The position numbers were made by a program, and so were the translations under genes. A stretch of 60,000 nt of DNA, from positions 554,326 to 614,325 of the forward strand of contig NMRA01000141.1 of the NCBI GenBank assembly GCA_002633005.1, read 5' to 3'. Under the pieces are notes generated by a model that worked only from the letters and a program-made list of their open reading frames with translations, made no database searches and was not told where the DNA came from. This document shows, piece by piece, positions 1 to 12,300 of this stretch. Origin of the DNA: Phoronis australis (lineage: Eukaryota > Phoronida > Phoronidae). How positions within the stretch are numbered: position 1 is the first letter of the stretch; each line of letters begins with the position of its first letter.

Positions 1-213
1 CCACATGCGACACCACATGGCTGTTAACCAATGTATTCTCCACAACATACTGGTACTACTGGACATTATTGGAAAAGGACTTCAATCACATTTTGATGGG
101 AACAGTACAGAAACAAAGACGAAAATAAAGGAAGATAGCAAATTGTTGACTTTTAAGTTAAAAATTAATGTAAAAGCTCTTGATGAGGAATTATTATCTT
201 GTAGACACATTAC

Positions 214-356
214 CTTCTGCAAGGAGCCTCACGGTCGACACTGGTTGCCTCGGTGATGTTACACTGACACAGGTCACCATAGCGATCATCATTACACTCA
301 CAGATGCCGCAACGATACGTTCCTTGACCCCCACTACACAGGGGACTATTTTCTTG
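214..356 (-). CDS. Integrin beta exon 13: first I-EGF module
   Basis: Acceptor TTTGTAG and donor AAG|GTAATG bound 143 nt. The translation has the cysteine pattern [25 protein letters not shown], which is the start of the integrin EGF stalk. It enters in phase 0 and leaves in phase 2. This is the last exon visible; the sequence from 1 to 213 shows no further exon. Confidence 0.9.
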
Positions 357-3300
357 CTACAAACCACAAGTGTGCTTCAAATTATTCATATGTTCATGAA
401 ATTCACTGCGCAAGAGACAGTTCAATAAAATTCAACACATCAAGGCAAAACAAAAAACAAAAGCATATAAAATTAAACATCCTATGCACCAAAACAGAGT
501 CTGATTACTAACAGTTAGCCTGAAGAAGCCTTGTGCTAAGGACGTACGCACCTTGTCCCCACAGGCGCAATCGCAAATAGCCTCGATGTCGATACGCAAA
601 CTCTCTGTAAGACCAACAGGGTAGATGTCAAAGCTGGTTTTGAATTCCTTCTGGCCAGCTGGGCATTTCGGGAGGAAGATTTCTGTCTCAAATGTGACAC
701 CCTCACCAATTTTCAAGTCAGAGCACATATTGGTTTCCATCAAGGTTTTACTGAAAACAATCACAGGACGTAAAGGCTTAACAATAAACACAAAAACTCA
801 TCATTTACCATTTATGGTGACACGCCTTGCACTACATCGGTAGTTTGAGCATTGAAAAAGAATCACAGAACAAATGTGGGGCTGGCTCAACTTGAACTTA
901 TTAACAATACACACAATTTTCTTCTTCAAGGCCTAAACCCAGTCACTGTATTTATTGACCTATCAAAAGCCTTTTACAGCAATAAACTCGATATCATTAT
1001 CACAACAAATAGCTCTCATAGTACATAGTGTATAAGAAGCTGTAATCAGCACGTGATAACCCATTTTTGCACTGAATCAGTACCTGGGGGACATTTTATC
1101 AAAGGTCGCGACTCTGCCCTCAGGTAAACGATCGTAACTTTTAATTTGCATGCAGTTCATTGAAATGGTTTGTGAAGGCGGTCGCTGAGTCTAAAAATCA
1201 ATAAATATCAATATTACACTAGTCCCAACGTTTTCACGTTTGCAATAAATAATGCTTATATGAGCCAATTAACGATGACTGGACTTGCTGCCTTTGATAA
1301 AATGAACCCCTGGTGTAAATGAGCACCAATGCGTGTGTGATAACCTACCCTTTACACTTGCTCTTGAACTTCAAGTTGACTTGCTCGTCAACATCTCTTG
1401 TCTGGAGCTCCACTGTGGATGAAATGCTCTACAAAGGAATGATAATGTGATAACCCTGTATATGGAAACTTTTTTCACTTATGAGAGCCAACAGAAGAGA
1501 ACTTGTAATACATTCAGCTTAAACCAAATAGAAATGTTTGCACTCGAAACCTGCTTCAACAGCACACACTATGGCCCTGATAATATACAGACATTCCAAC
1601 ACCACCGTCCCTTCGACCATACCACCATCCATGGCCAACAAAAAAAGAAACTTGTTCGACTCGTAAAACTGATTCATTATTCATGATCTGAATCATGTTT
1701 TCATGTTTCATTATAAACAGTCGAAGGAATGCTTACACCGTAAGTGTCATTCACCAGAGTGACAATATTACTGGAATCATTAGACAAGATACCAGTCTTG
1801 GATGCCTCGATGTACTTTGACAACGCCGTGTATCTACTGAACTGGTTCTCAGTGACAGCGAAGATGATGGTGAATCTCTCCTCCTTGGCTTTAGCAGCCA
1901 CCTGACCAATGGACGGATAGTCCTGCAAAACATACGATGTACATGATCCACTTAAAAATACACTAAGTACATTTCTGTAACTCAAGCATCGCTGTTGGTT
2001 GAAACGTAAATGTGTCGATACTGAGGGCGCCCTCATTGGAGTATATAGCGTGTCACGGATGTAAACTTAAAACTAAATTTACTGATTTTTGTATTGATTT
2101 CTCATCTCACAAACCACATTTAGTCGATTCAGAGATCACCAAAAGGGATGCGAGGCCTCAACTGTAACCAGAAACCAAAAACCTGTAACATTCTGTTAAA
2201 AGGAGACTAAGCCCCGTACTTGGGTGATTTGACCTTGCTATTGTACAACTAACACCTCTCACATAAAAGTAATATCCATCTAAACTTCCTCGGTGTCACA
2301 ACATGTATCAGGTGGTTCAAAGCTCCCAGTCATTCTCCGCAGTTGTCGATGAACTCTCGCAATATTAGTCACACTAGAGACCAAAGAACTGAATGGAATG
2401 TCACGGTCTTTGAGAAATCCAATATTCTCAGTCATGAAACCAGTCAAAGATATCCTAGTGTGTCCAGAAGACTAATGTGAACTTGTAAACATAATTTGAT
2501 GAGTGATTTACAAAATTCCTTGTACCTCGTGTGACACTACTTAAGCTGGGTGAAATAGATACAAATATCGACATATTGTCTGCAAAAGCATATATTAATA
2601 TAGAAAGCCCCGCTCTTCGACCCCCTTTCGGCGAGGCCCCCTATATTAATATAGGCGGCCTCGCTTTTGAGGCCTGAAATTCAATTTTTTGCCTATGTCA
2701 TTTTAATAAGGATAAGTCACTTTAAATAATAAGCTGTTATATTAAGAACATGTCGAGACAGCAACAGCTAACACCAGGTCAATTACAACAACATGGCGTG
2801 AAGACGACTGCACTAGAATCAGACAAGTTAAGCAGTTACGGATTACATCAACATGAATAATCACGTGACTGATTGGTCAGACGTAGCCTTGCTTGACAGG
2901 GAAGCCGTAGATTACAAGAGAAAAATTAGAGTGTCTATCTGGATCAAGCAGATGTCAAACACTACGGCTAAAGATACCAGCAGTCTCTGTCTTAATTTAG
3001 TATACGTCATATTGTTTTCCACATTGCCAATCAGAACTAAATTATTTCGAGTCAAAGATATCATCGCATCCGAATCCAAGTGCACACAAGGCTTACATAG
3101 ACTTACCATTAAGAGTGAATGAGTGTAGTCCACCTTGTTGGCTGACATATGACAGTGACCGTCGTTAGGTGTAACAATACCACCCAGCTGGAAAAACACA
3201 GTTACAATGATAACCAAGATGATCATGGCTAACTGTGCAAAATATACATAATGACTGAAATCAAATTTTGACAAAAAAGGAATTCTATTCAAAAAGCCAA

Positions 3301-6300
3301 AAGTATGTTTCTATTTCAGTCAATTGGTCATATTTTCAGATGGCAATTCCGGTAACATTTCCGACAGATACAGCTTTTAACTACACTATTGGGCCAAAGT
3401 TTCACCCAACCACCACGTCCCTTTCCTAACTTTATCCCACTAAGAGATGTTAGATTAAGAAGGACATTAAAATTACCAAAATCTCACAATATACTCAGAT
3501 GATTTAAAGAACTTCCTAACAAAGACATAACAGTTGATTTCTGAAACAAAAGATACATGACAGCTGACAAAGACAAAACAGTTCATAGCCGTTGACAAGT
3601 TTTTGTTTTCTCAAGATTTTAATTTGAATAACAGCGACACTGGAGTGACATACCTTTCCATCTCCTGCATAATGAAAATCTGCATCAGTTGAGAACATGA
3701 GAATCTTTCGGGATTCAGCTCTCCAGTTCAGCTGATTCTGGAAAAAAACAGAGAGGACAATGTGTGCAACAATTTATAGTCATTTTACTGGCTTCTAATG
3801 TCATAAAATCAATACATAATTTATCCATTCCAAAATATTTTACGTAGAAAATAAATCTGAAACTAAATAAGGCGATCCAGATCCTCCCAAGGATACTATT
3901 GTTTCACGAAATGTAGAACCTAAATAGGTAAATAAAACAACAAGAATGGATCAACTGAAATTTTCGGATGTAATAACATCCATACTTGTTGTTTTATTTA
4001 CCCAAAAATATTTAACAAATATCAATAATAACTTTATCAAAACTATACTAGCTTAACCCAGATTCTCTATTTGTTTACAATCCCCCACTTTTATAATAGC
4101 TTTATATAGAAGAATTTTGTGCATACTGGTGGCACAAGACTACTGTAAACCTTGTACTAGTTACTTTTAAACATCAAATCTTTCTGTTGTAACTCATCAG
4201 ACTGGTTCCAGTAAAATCCGTACAGGAGAAGTTAAGGTGCTTTTTTCACCTGCCTCCATATTTATGTTTTATTTTCTTAACCCAACGCCTACAATTATCA
4301 ATCATTTTAGAATGCAACTGCCACAATTTTTTTAAAAATTATGTTTGGTCACTTGAACTTGAATATGTTCTACTGCTTCAGTTCTGAGCTTTCAGACCTA
4401 CAAAAACAGTGTCAAACTTTGGTCACTATCTTTATATTTCAGTTATGTAATAGTAATTTAGTGGCAACAGTGGTGTAGGCATGTGTTGCTTGGATTAACA
4501 ATACAGAATCTTCACAGACACATTTCAACTCTCCCTATTCATAATCTGATACATACTTCAGGGATATTTGATAAGGAGCACACGCTGAGTCAACCAAAAA
4601 GGGAAATAGTCTGAATAGATACAACTCTTCCGCATTTTGAGAACCAGTTGACGCCTGTTATTCAGTGGAGAAAACTGGTTCTCAAGTTACATCAGAGTAT
4701 TACCCCAACAAGAGTGGAAACACAGCGTATTAACAAATTGTTATCATTAAGAGCCACCACTGTTCTTCAATCCCTAAACATAAGAAGTGCTACTCAGGTA
4801 CTCACAACTGTAGACCATTCAGAGTTGCCACTTGCAGATGAATTTTAACAAAACAACAATTCATTCTACATAATGGATGGAAATTTTGTTTGGTGCACGT
4901 AATTTTGTCACGTGCAACAGGTGATAATCTCGATGCAACAAATTCATCGATCAAAAACACCAAGATGGTATTAGTCTTTACGAGAACAACACCTGGTTAT
5001 TTTCATTTCTGACCACAACTGCTCACCATTTTTGCTTTCCAGTGCCGATCNAACAAATCAGGACTCTTCCAACATAAAGTCTAACTGAAACAGTTTTCAA
5101 TCAAGGCTGTGTTTTGCATACTGAGTTTTTGGGTGCATCGCGTTGGAAACCATGACGTAAGAAATCAAATTAAATAAATAAAATCCCCACTTTCATTTCT
5201 TTGTTATCTGAATTGTCCACTTACAAAGGTAAGTGCCATTTTCCTTGTCCAAAATGACTCGTATAGCATTCTTTTCTGGTGTGTTCACAAACTCCAAGAA
5301 ATTGAAATAGAGTGAAAAACTTTTGGAAGATGGGTCCACATGACCTCAGTGTTAAGAAGTTTATGGCAAACACTGCAAAAAACTTGTTCACTCACAAAGC
5401 ATTTCAATTTCATAATGCATTAATTTGAGCTACACTTGTGACATTATCAAATCTTTTGAACGAGGTACTTCTATCCCGAAGGACAAATCTCTCTCCAAGC
5501 TATGAGGCATAATTGCAATAATCACTAGTGTTGTGGTTGAGTGTAGAACTTGACAAATACACCAGCCTACCTTGCACGACATTGCCTGCATCAAGGCATC
5601 AAATCCTCCTTCAGGGCCATCCAAGTTACCAGAGATCGGAGCATCAAGCACGGTTTTCTATAACAAAAGCAACATTATCACTTTATAATGAATTAAGCAC
5701 CGGAACAGACACCTACACGGAAATACCAGGGGTAACACGAGAGTAACACAAACAGGGGTAACACGAGAGTAACAAAAAGTTCACTACTTTGAATTCGTGT
5801 TAGCTACACCGTGCATGGTCTCTTCCTCAATAACTCGATAATCATGACTGCGATGGCAAAGCATCTTACATTTTTGTGCAAAGTTGTTCACATTTCTTTA
5901 CAGTTCAATTACAAGACAAGTATACAAGTGATATACGCCACAAAATTGACCGGTTTACTTTCCGACACAACTCGGAAACACTGAACTGAAATTAGCTCAT
6001 ATCTATCTGTTTCCAACCACATGACATTCTCAACACAATACATCTGATTAATGGGAAGAGAAGCATGCCATGATTGTTGACAGTGATGGTTATGGCAACA
6101 CGCAAACTTAGGGAGCTTTACAGAGACAGGTATGGGAAATACAGGTATGGAAAATACAGTGAAAATGTGGAGTAACTGTTGGCGAAACCAAAAGCATTAA
6201 GTGAGGCAATCACATCTGCAACTTTTCAATCCTGCAACATCATCAATAACATGGGAACTGTTTTATCAAAGGTCTTAGGTTGCAAGTAAGATTATCGCAG

Positions 6301-9300
6301 TTAAAAGACTCATAGAGATGTTCAATGAACATCAGTATCAACAATCGCAAACACTTTTAAGTCCGCATTCGACAAGTTGTCCCGATGGCTCAGTGAACTA
6401 GAGTGTCTACATCATTAGCAGAAGGTCCTGGGTGGGGCAGAAGTCTTTTCAGACCTATATTCTTTAGGTGCGGCCAACAGGTGGCGTGCTGACCAGACTT
6501 ACAAATGTTTGCGAAATACATTTCCACACCTATTGAAAATTACATTTATGCAGTACCAACAATGTTATGGAAAATCTGTCACTTCGGAATAACGTGATTA
6601 CGACCATCTAACGTGTAACAAGGCATACAGCTTTTGTTAATGAGTTCTTCAGATAATCAAATGCACTAAAACATCTCAAAGCTTCCAGCCAGACGTTTCT
6701 GAGATATGAAGCTTCAGGTAGACTGAGTTGGGGTGAGCAAATCAAAATAAACTTTATTTATGTGAATAAATTAAGAACACGGGTAAACATTGTTTAAGTG
6801 GCTTACAATGGGGACTCCTGATGGATGACAGAAAAAACGTCAGCCTTGGATCGTCTGACCTAGCTATGTCGTAAGCGTAATGCATACCGCAACACCCACT
6901 GAATGGTGTATGTTTACGAGAGAAATGAAAGAGGTTTGTAGAGCGCATAATCATGGTGTCAGGACACGATTTTTTCATTCATTTTTGGGTCAGCGATCTC
7001 CGTCCTCAGCTTTGGCGACATCAGTTTTCATTAGGTGAATTGCGATTTTCAAAATGTCGCATCTAGTGAGCTGGCATTAACCTTAGCATTGAGCAAGGTT
7101 GAACAATGGAATCTAAGGCAGGACTGGTTTTTAACACCCAACTAAGTAGACTCAACTCCACACAAAGCAGTCGTACACAACTAGAATCAGCTTGTCTCAA
7201 CTCACCTTAAACTTGGCAGTATTTGTGTCCAGGGGCAGCTGATTCTTAAAGCCATAGGGTGGGTCACAGCCCTTGCAGGGTGCTTCTAACCTGCAAGTAA
7301 TACAGGACATCTTTACTTTGATGCACAACTTATTCTAATCCAGACACATGAAAAAAAATCAAAAAAAGTCAAATTTTCAATAGCTTTTAAAACCCAGCCT
7401 TACGTCAAAGAAACCAATTTAAATTTTCGATTTAGGCACCATAACACCATCTGGTCTTAGGCAAAGATGAACAGTCACTTCTAACCAAGCCCAGATATCG
7501 ACATAAATTTGAGGTGAGAATTATAGTGATCAAAATCAAAAATTAAGTTTTTGAACAGGTTTATTGCATCTTCAAACTGAAGCTCTGGTGATTCAGTAAC
7601 TGAACCTCTTTGATGGTTCAACAAATATTATTTCCACTAAAAGGAGCTCAACAACAAATTGGTGTACTGCAAAGTAAACCATTGGCGACAGCTGACATTT
7701 CCTTTAAGCCTGGTACAATGAATGGTTAGGCTAACTAATAAAATAAATGGTTACATTATCTTAGTCAATGAGACAACATATTATCAAGGTTAAAATTTCA
7801 AGAATATGAACCAAAACTTGGGTAGAGTTCAATAAAGCTAGGGCCTTTGTGAGATTACGCGAGATATTGTCGTGTATGCCAAATGAGAACAGGTGATATT
7901 GGGGAGATTATTCTTGCCGCAAGTCAGCTACTGAGTTCTCCCTGGTATAACCCTCAACATAACTCAAGGCAGTACAAGTGGCCATTCTCCCTGGTATAAC
8001 TCTAAGCATAACTCAAGGCAGTACAAGTGGCCATTCTTCCTGGTATAACTCTAAGCATAACTCAAGGCAGTACAAGTGGCCATTCTTCCTGGTATAACTC
8101 TAAGCATAACTCAAGGCAGTACAAGTGGCCATTCTCCCTGGTATAACTCTAAGCATAACTCAAGGCAGTACAAGTGACCATTGTTTGATAACTATAAACT
8201 AAGTAAGAAAAAGAAGAAGAATGCTTAGAAGTGATCAATTTTGTCCCGTTATTCTAGAATAACTATACATCCAATGAAGCAGACTGATTGGGCAGCATTC
8301 AGTAGACGGCAAGACATTATTTGCTTGAAATCTTTACTTACGGAATGGAAACATCGAATTGCGTCTCACAATTCAACAATCCAACCTCGCTGACCAATTA
8401 CTTCCCATACTAGTAAGCTCCAAAGCATACTCGAGAATCACTCGCTTTTTACTTATGTGATTTTGTGAGGTCTTACATTTCTAGCAAGAAACTAAAGTCT
8501 ATAGAACGCCTTTCAGGTCATGACCTTCACATCTAATACAACTTGACTGTATTAAAATGGTTCCATTAAAAACAAAGAGAAACACCAAGTGTTGATGTGT
8601 GCAAACGACAGCAATAAGGTTGATCCTTATTTCCATTCTCTCTATAGAGTGCAACATTGGCCAACTTAAAATTGGCTTTCAGGGGCAAATTGCTAGTCAC
8701 CTGAAAGCTGGCAGGGTAATCCTCCTTATTAAGAAAGCAGATGCGTAATCGCCTATCACCAGTGCAAGCTAAATTTCACACGTAGATCTTATACAAGGAC
8801 TTTGTAGCCTATGGAAATGGAAATTCATTGCTTTGAAAGGACACATCATTGACCTTCTTCATCAGAAAAAATTTCACTCACTCTTCATTAAGAAAATATT
8901 TGCCAAATAAAATCGATCACAGAAGTGTACAATGGTTGCATAACTACTCTCAAATGTAACATTTCAACAAAATAAGAGCCTACATTTAAACTTCCAACTT
9001 GACTGCTGATGTCCAACTTACTTTCCAGGAGCAGTACTGACATAAGGCATCGTTGTTTTGTCAACAAACGAGCCAAAGCCAAGTTGGAAGTTCTTGGTGA
9101 TGTTGTTCATAACACTGGCCAGGTCATCCCCCACTTGAGCCAACTGGTCTTTGTCGTCCTCCATAGATTTGGACAGGTCCATTAAGTAGTAGAGGTCTAC
9201 AGGATAGTTCTCAGCTAATCGAAATGTGATGTCCAGCTTGTACGGTTGATCTAGAAATACCAAGTGAATTCATCCAGACAATGCAACTGATCGCGGATAA

Positions 9301-12300
9301 CACTAACAAACGAGGTTTATAATGACACACTTCTACGTTTTACTACGTGTTAACAGCTTACATGACGGCAGACTGCACTGTGTGGTGATTCAAAAACACA
9401 AGTTATACAGCTGAGTGAGTATAAGAGGTATGTGCTACCTTTCAGTTAGACAGTATCACTGCCTCGGTTTGCTGCAGCAGACACAGTGGCCATCCCATAG
9501 GCCCTTCATACGACGGAAGTTTTCCGGCAAATTATGCAACACACCGATTAAACTATCAAAGTCGTGTTGCTATAAGTATCTTTTGTGCATAGAAGGACAC
9601 CTTAGGAAGCTGTTGATTTCTTTAACTTTTCCCACCTCGAACAAATACTCCCACAATCAAACTTTTTTCTCGAGAGGTCCTTTGTTCAGTTGCCCAACTG
9701 GCAACTAGCCATATTTACACTAATTCCGCCAGGGGACATGTTGTCATCTTTCTCAACAAGCCTTGGATCTGATATTGGCAAATGTCTTTGGAAACGGGCG
9801 TATCTATAAGATGTTGCTACCAGTAGACCTGCTCTTTGTTAAGTTTTAATGTAAACATACAACATCACCCCTGATGGTGAGTGACTATCGAATCACAAAG
9901 TAGGTCAAGTGTGTCCGTGTCACTTCATTCAAACACAAACACGTATTACTTACTAGGCCGAAGTTTTATTTGGAGATGTTGCGGAGAAAGCTGTATCGGA
10001 CTCTTCTTAGGGTCATCACTTGAAGTTGGCGCTGTATTCTGTAATGACACCAACACCATACATTACTTACATAGAGTGGGAGTAACAAAGCTACCACGAG
10101 AATGATCTGAACACGAATCTGACCACACAGATGAATAACCAGGCACACCCAGGCCTTTATGCAGCGTAGGTCCTAGGGGTCCAAATGGACGCCCTAGCAC
10201 TAATCTGGAGGCCCTGGCCAAGGACGCCCAATGTATCATTTGGACGCCCACTGTCAATAGGAACCTTTCAAGTTTGGACTCACACATTGGAATGAATACT
10301 AAGCCTCTGAAGGCTCACAGTGGGGGCTCTTTTTTCAAAGCAGGAAGAAATATACAATGTATATACAAAGTATATGCATTGTTGCTATTTTGACACTTGA
10401 TTGACAGCATTGTAAGTCTTGGTCTACAGTTTTTTTAGTAAAGATGCTCACCATAGAAGGCTGTTTTATAAACTTAGATGTAAAAATCTTGATCTATGCA
10501 TTTTTTGTAAAAAAATCTGTGTTTGGGGGGATTGCTGGGGGTGGGAAGTTACGCGTCGGAATCATGGACGCCCTGGAATATTGGGAACCCCATTTTGGAC
10601 ACCTTATTTTCAAAATCCTGGATAAAGGCCTGGGCACGCCACCTGTTGGACTAATCTATTCTATTCTTTTCTTTTTTTTCTTGCATTCACATGCATGTAT
10701 GTATACATTGTTTCTTCAATTCATATGGCTTGTAATACATACTAGTCAGTTATCAAACAGAAGACAGCAGAGTCGCTTTGTTGACTAGGTATATATAGAC
10801 AGTCTGCAGGGAGGAGGGTATTGAGTCTCATTCATGTAAAAACATGCACCTGGCAGTGTTGATCAACATGAATTAAATTGTTCTGAAATTTTTAAAAATT
10901 GGGTAAAACTTAAATTTCACATGTATACAGGACACGGAAAAATGCAGTTTGGAACACTGTCTTGACAGCCTTGTCTTGACCTCTGATATGTGTGCTCACC
11001 AACAACAGAAAATATACAAACATTAACACAATTTTTCAGCTTTGCAAGTATTTTGGTCTTAAGTCAATAACATAAAAGTTATTAAGCTACAGTACAAGAC
11101 AAAAGTATTCAGACAAACTGACCCAGAATTCCTGTCATGACACCTGGACAGAAGCTGAACTCACCATCACAGTAGTCATACCCTCAACAGAGAACAAATG
11201 AGAATCAACATCAAAGTGGCCAAGTCATTCTCTAATTCGAATTCTGGCTCCCTAATATTCATTACCAGTAATTCTTACTGTCAATAGAATTAATCGTCAT
11301 GAAAGGAAAAAGCATTTGTCTGATTACTCCTGTCTTGTACTCCATCATAACAAATGAGGTAACCTTGACAAATGTTTCCGAGTGCGATGGGTATGAAATC
11401 TTTGAGCGGTCACAGCTGGCTATGGATGAGTCGTCTGATTGGAGATGGACACTATGAAGATTACAACGAGGCCTCTGGTAGCCCTGAAACATACACAGAG
11501 TTTCAATACAAGAATATGTAGTTTTTTGGAATACTGGAACGTGGAATTTCAGGGGTATATTACAAAGCCTTTGGTAAACATTAACTAACATGGTAATAGT
11601 CGGGTATAACGAGCCCGCATTTTGACAACCAGTTGTCTCCACTGAATAACGGGCATCAATTGGTTCTGAAAATGTGGACACATTATATCCAAACATTGCC
11701 ACTAATATTGAGCTTCTGAGATTTCACAACAAAACCAGTGAACCAATAGGTTTTCCACAGGTTATTGGTACAACCTGGTAACAATTACTGTCTATAATTA
11801 CAATACTGACAACTTTAGTACTTTGTACTCCATCTGGGGTATAGATATGGGCTTGCCGCACACATGAGACAATCAGGTGCAACCAACTGCGTGGACAAAA
11901 GTCAAAGTGGTCCAACTTAGCGTTGGCATGACAACTTATCCCCAGCTCTTCGTGATAGCAAAAATTGTGCCCACTTACGTGTCTTTGAGGCACAAGAGGT
12001 GTACAGACAAATTAATTTTCGGCTCAACCCTTAAACAGTTTGTATGTACATATTTAGGCCCATGCACCTCTACTTGAAGCTGCGCCTATATCCGGAATTG
12101 GGTCGCACGCGCCTACACATGAAACATTTGAGTAAAACAGACGAGCAAATTTCTAAAATGTTACCCTATGTGAGCAACACTTGAGTTGTATGTCAATATA
12201 TATATATTAAGTTTAACACAAACTATTAAATGAAGAGTATACAGTACACATGGAACAACAGAAATTGACGTAAATGGCCCAAATCTTGGGAAGTAATCAA

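Noticed and set aside
7933-8181. Evenly spaced repeats resembling a CRISPR array
   Set aside because: The 49-bp units are contiguous and identical throughout, with no unique spacers, in an animal intron: a minisatellite.
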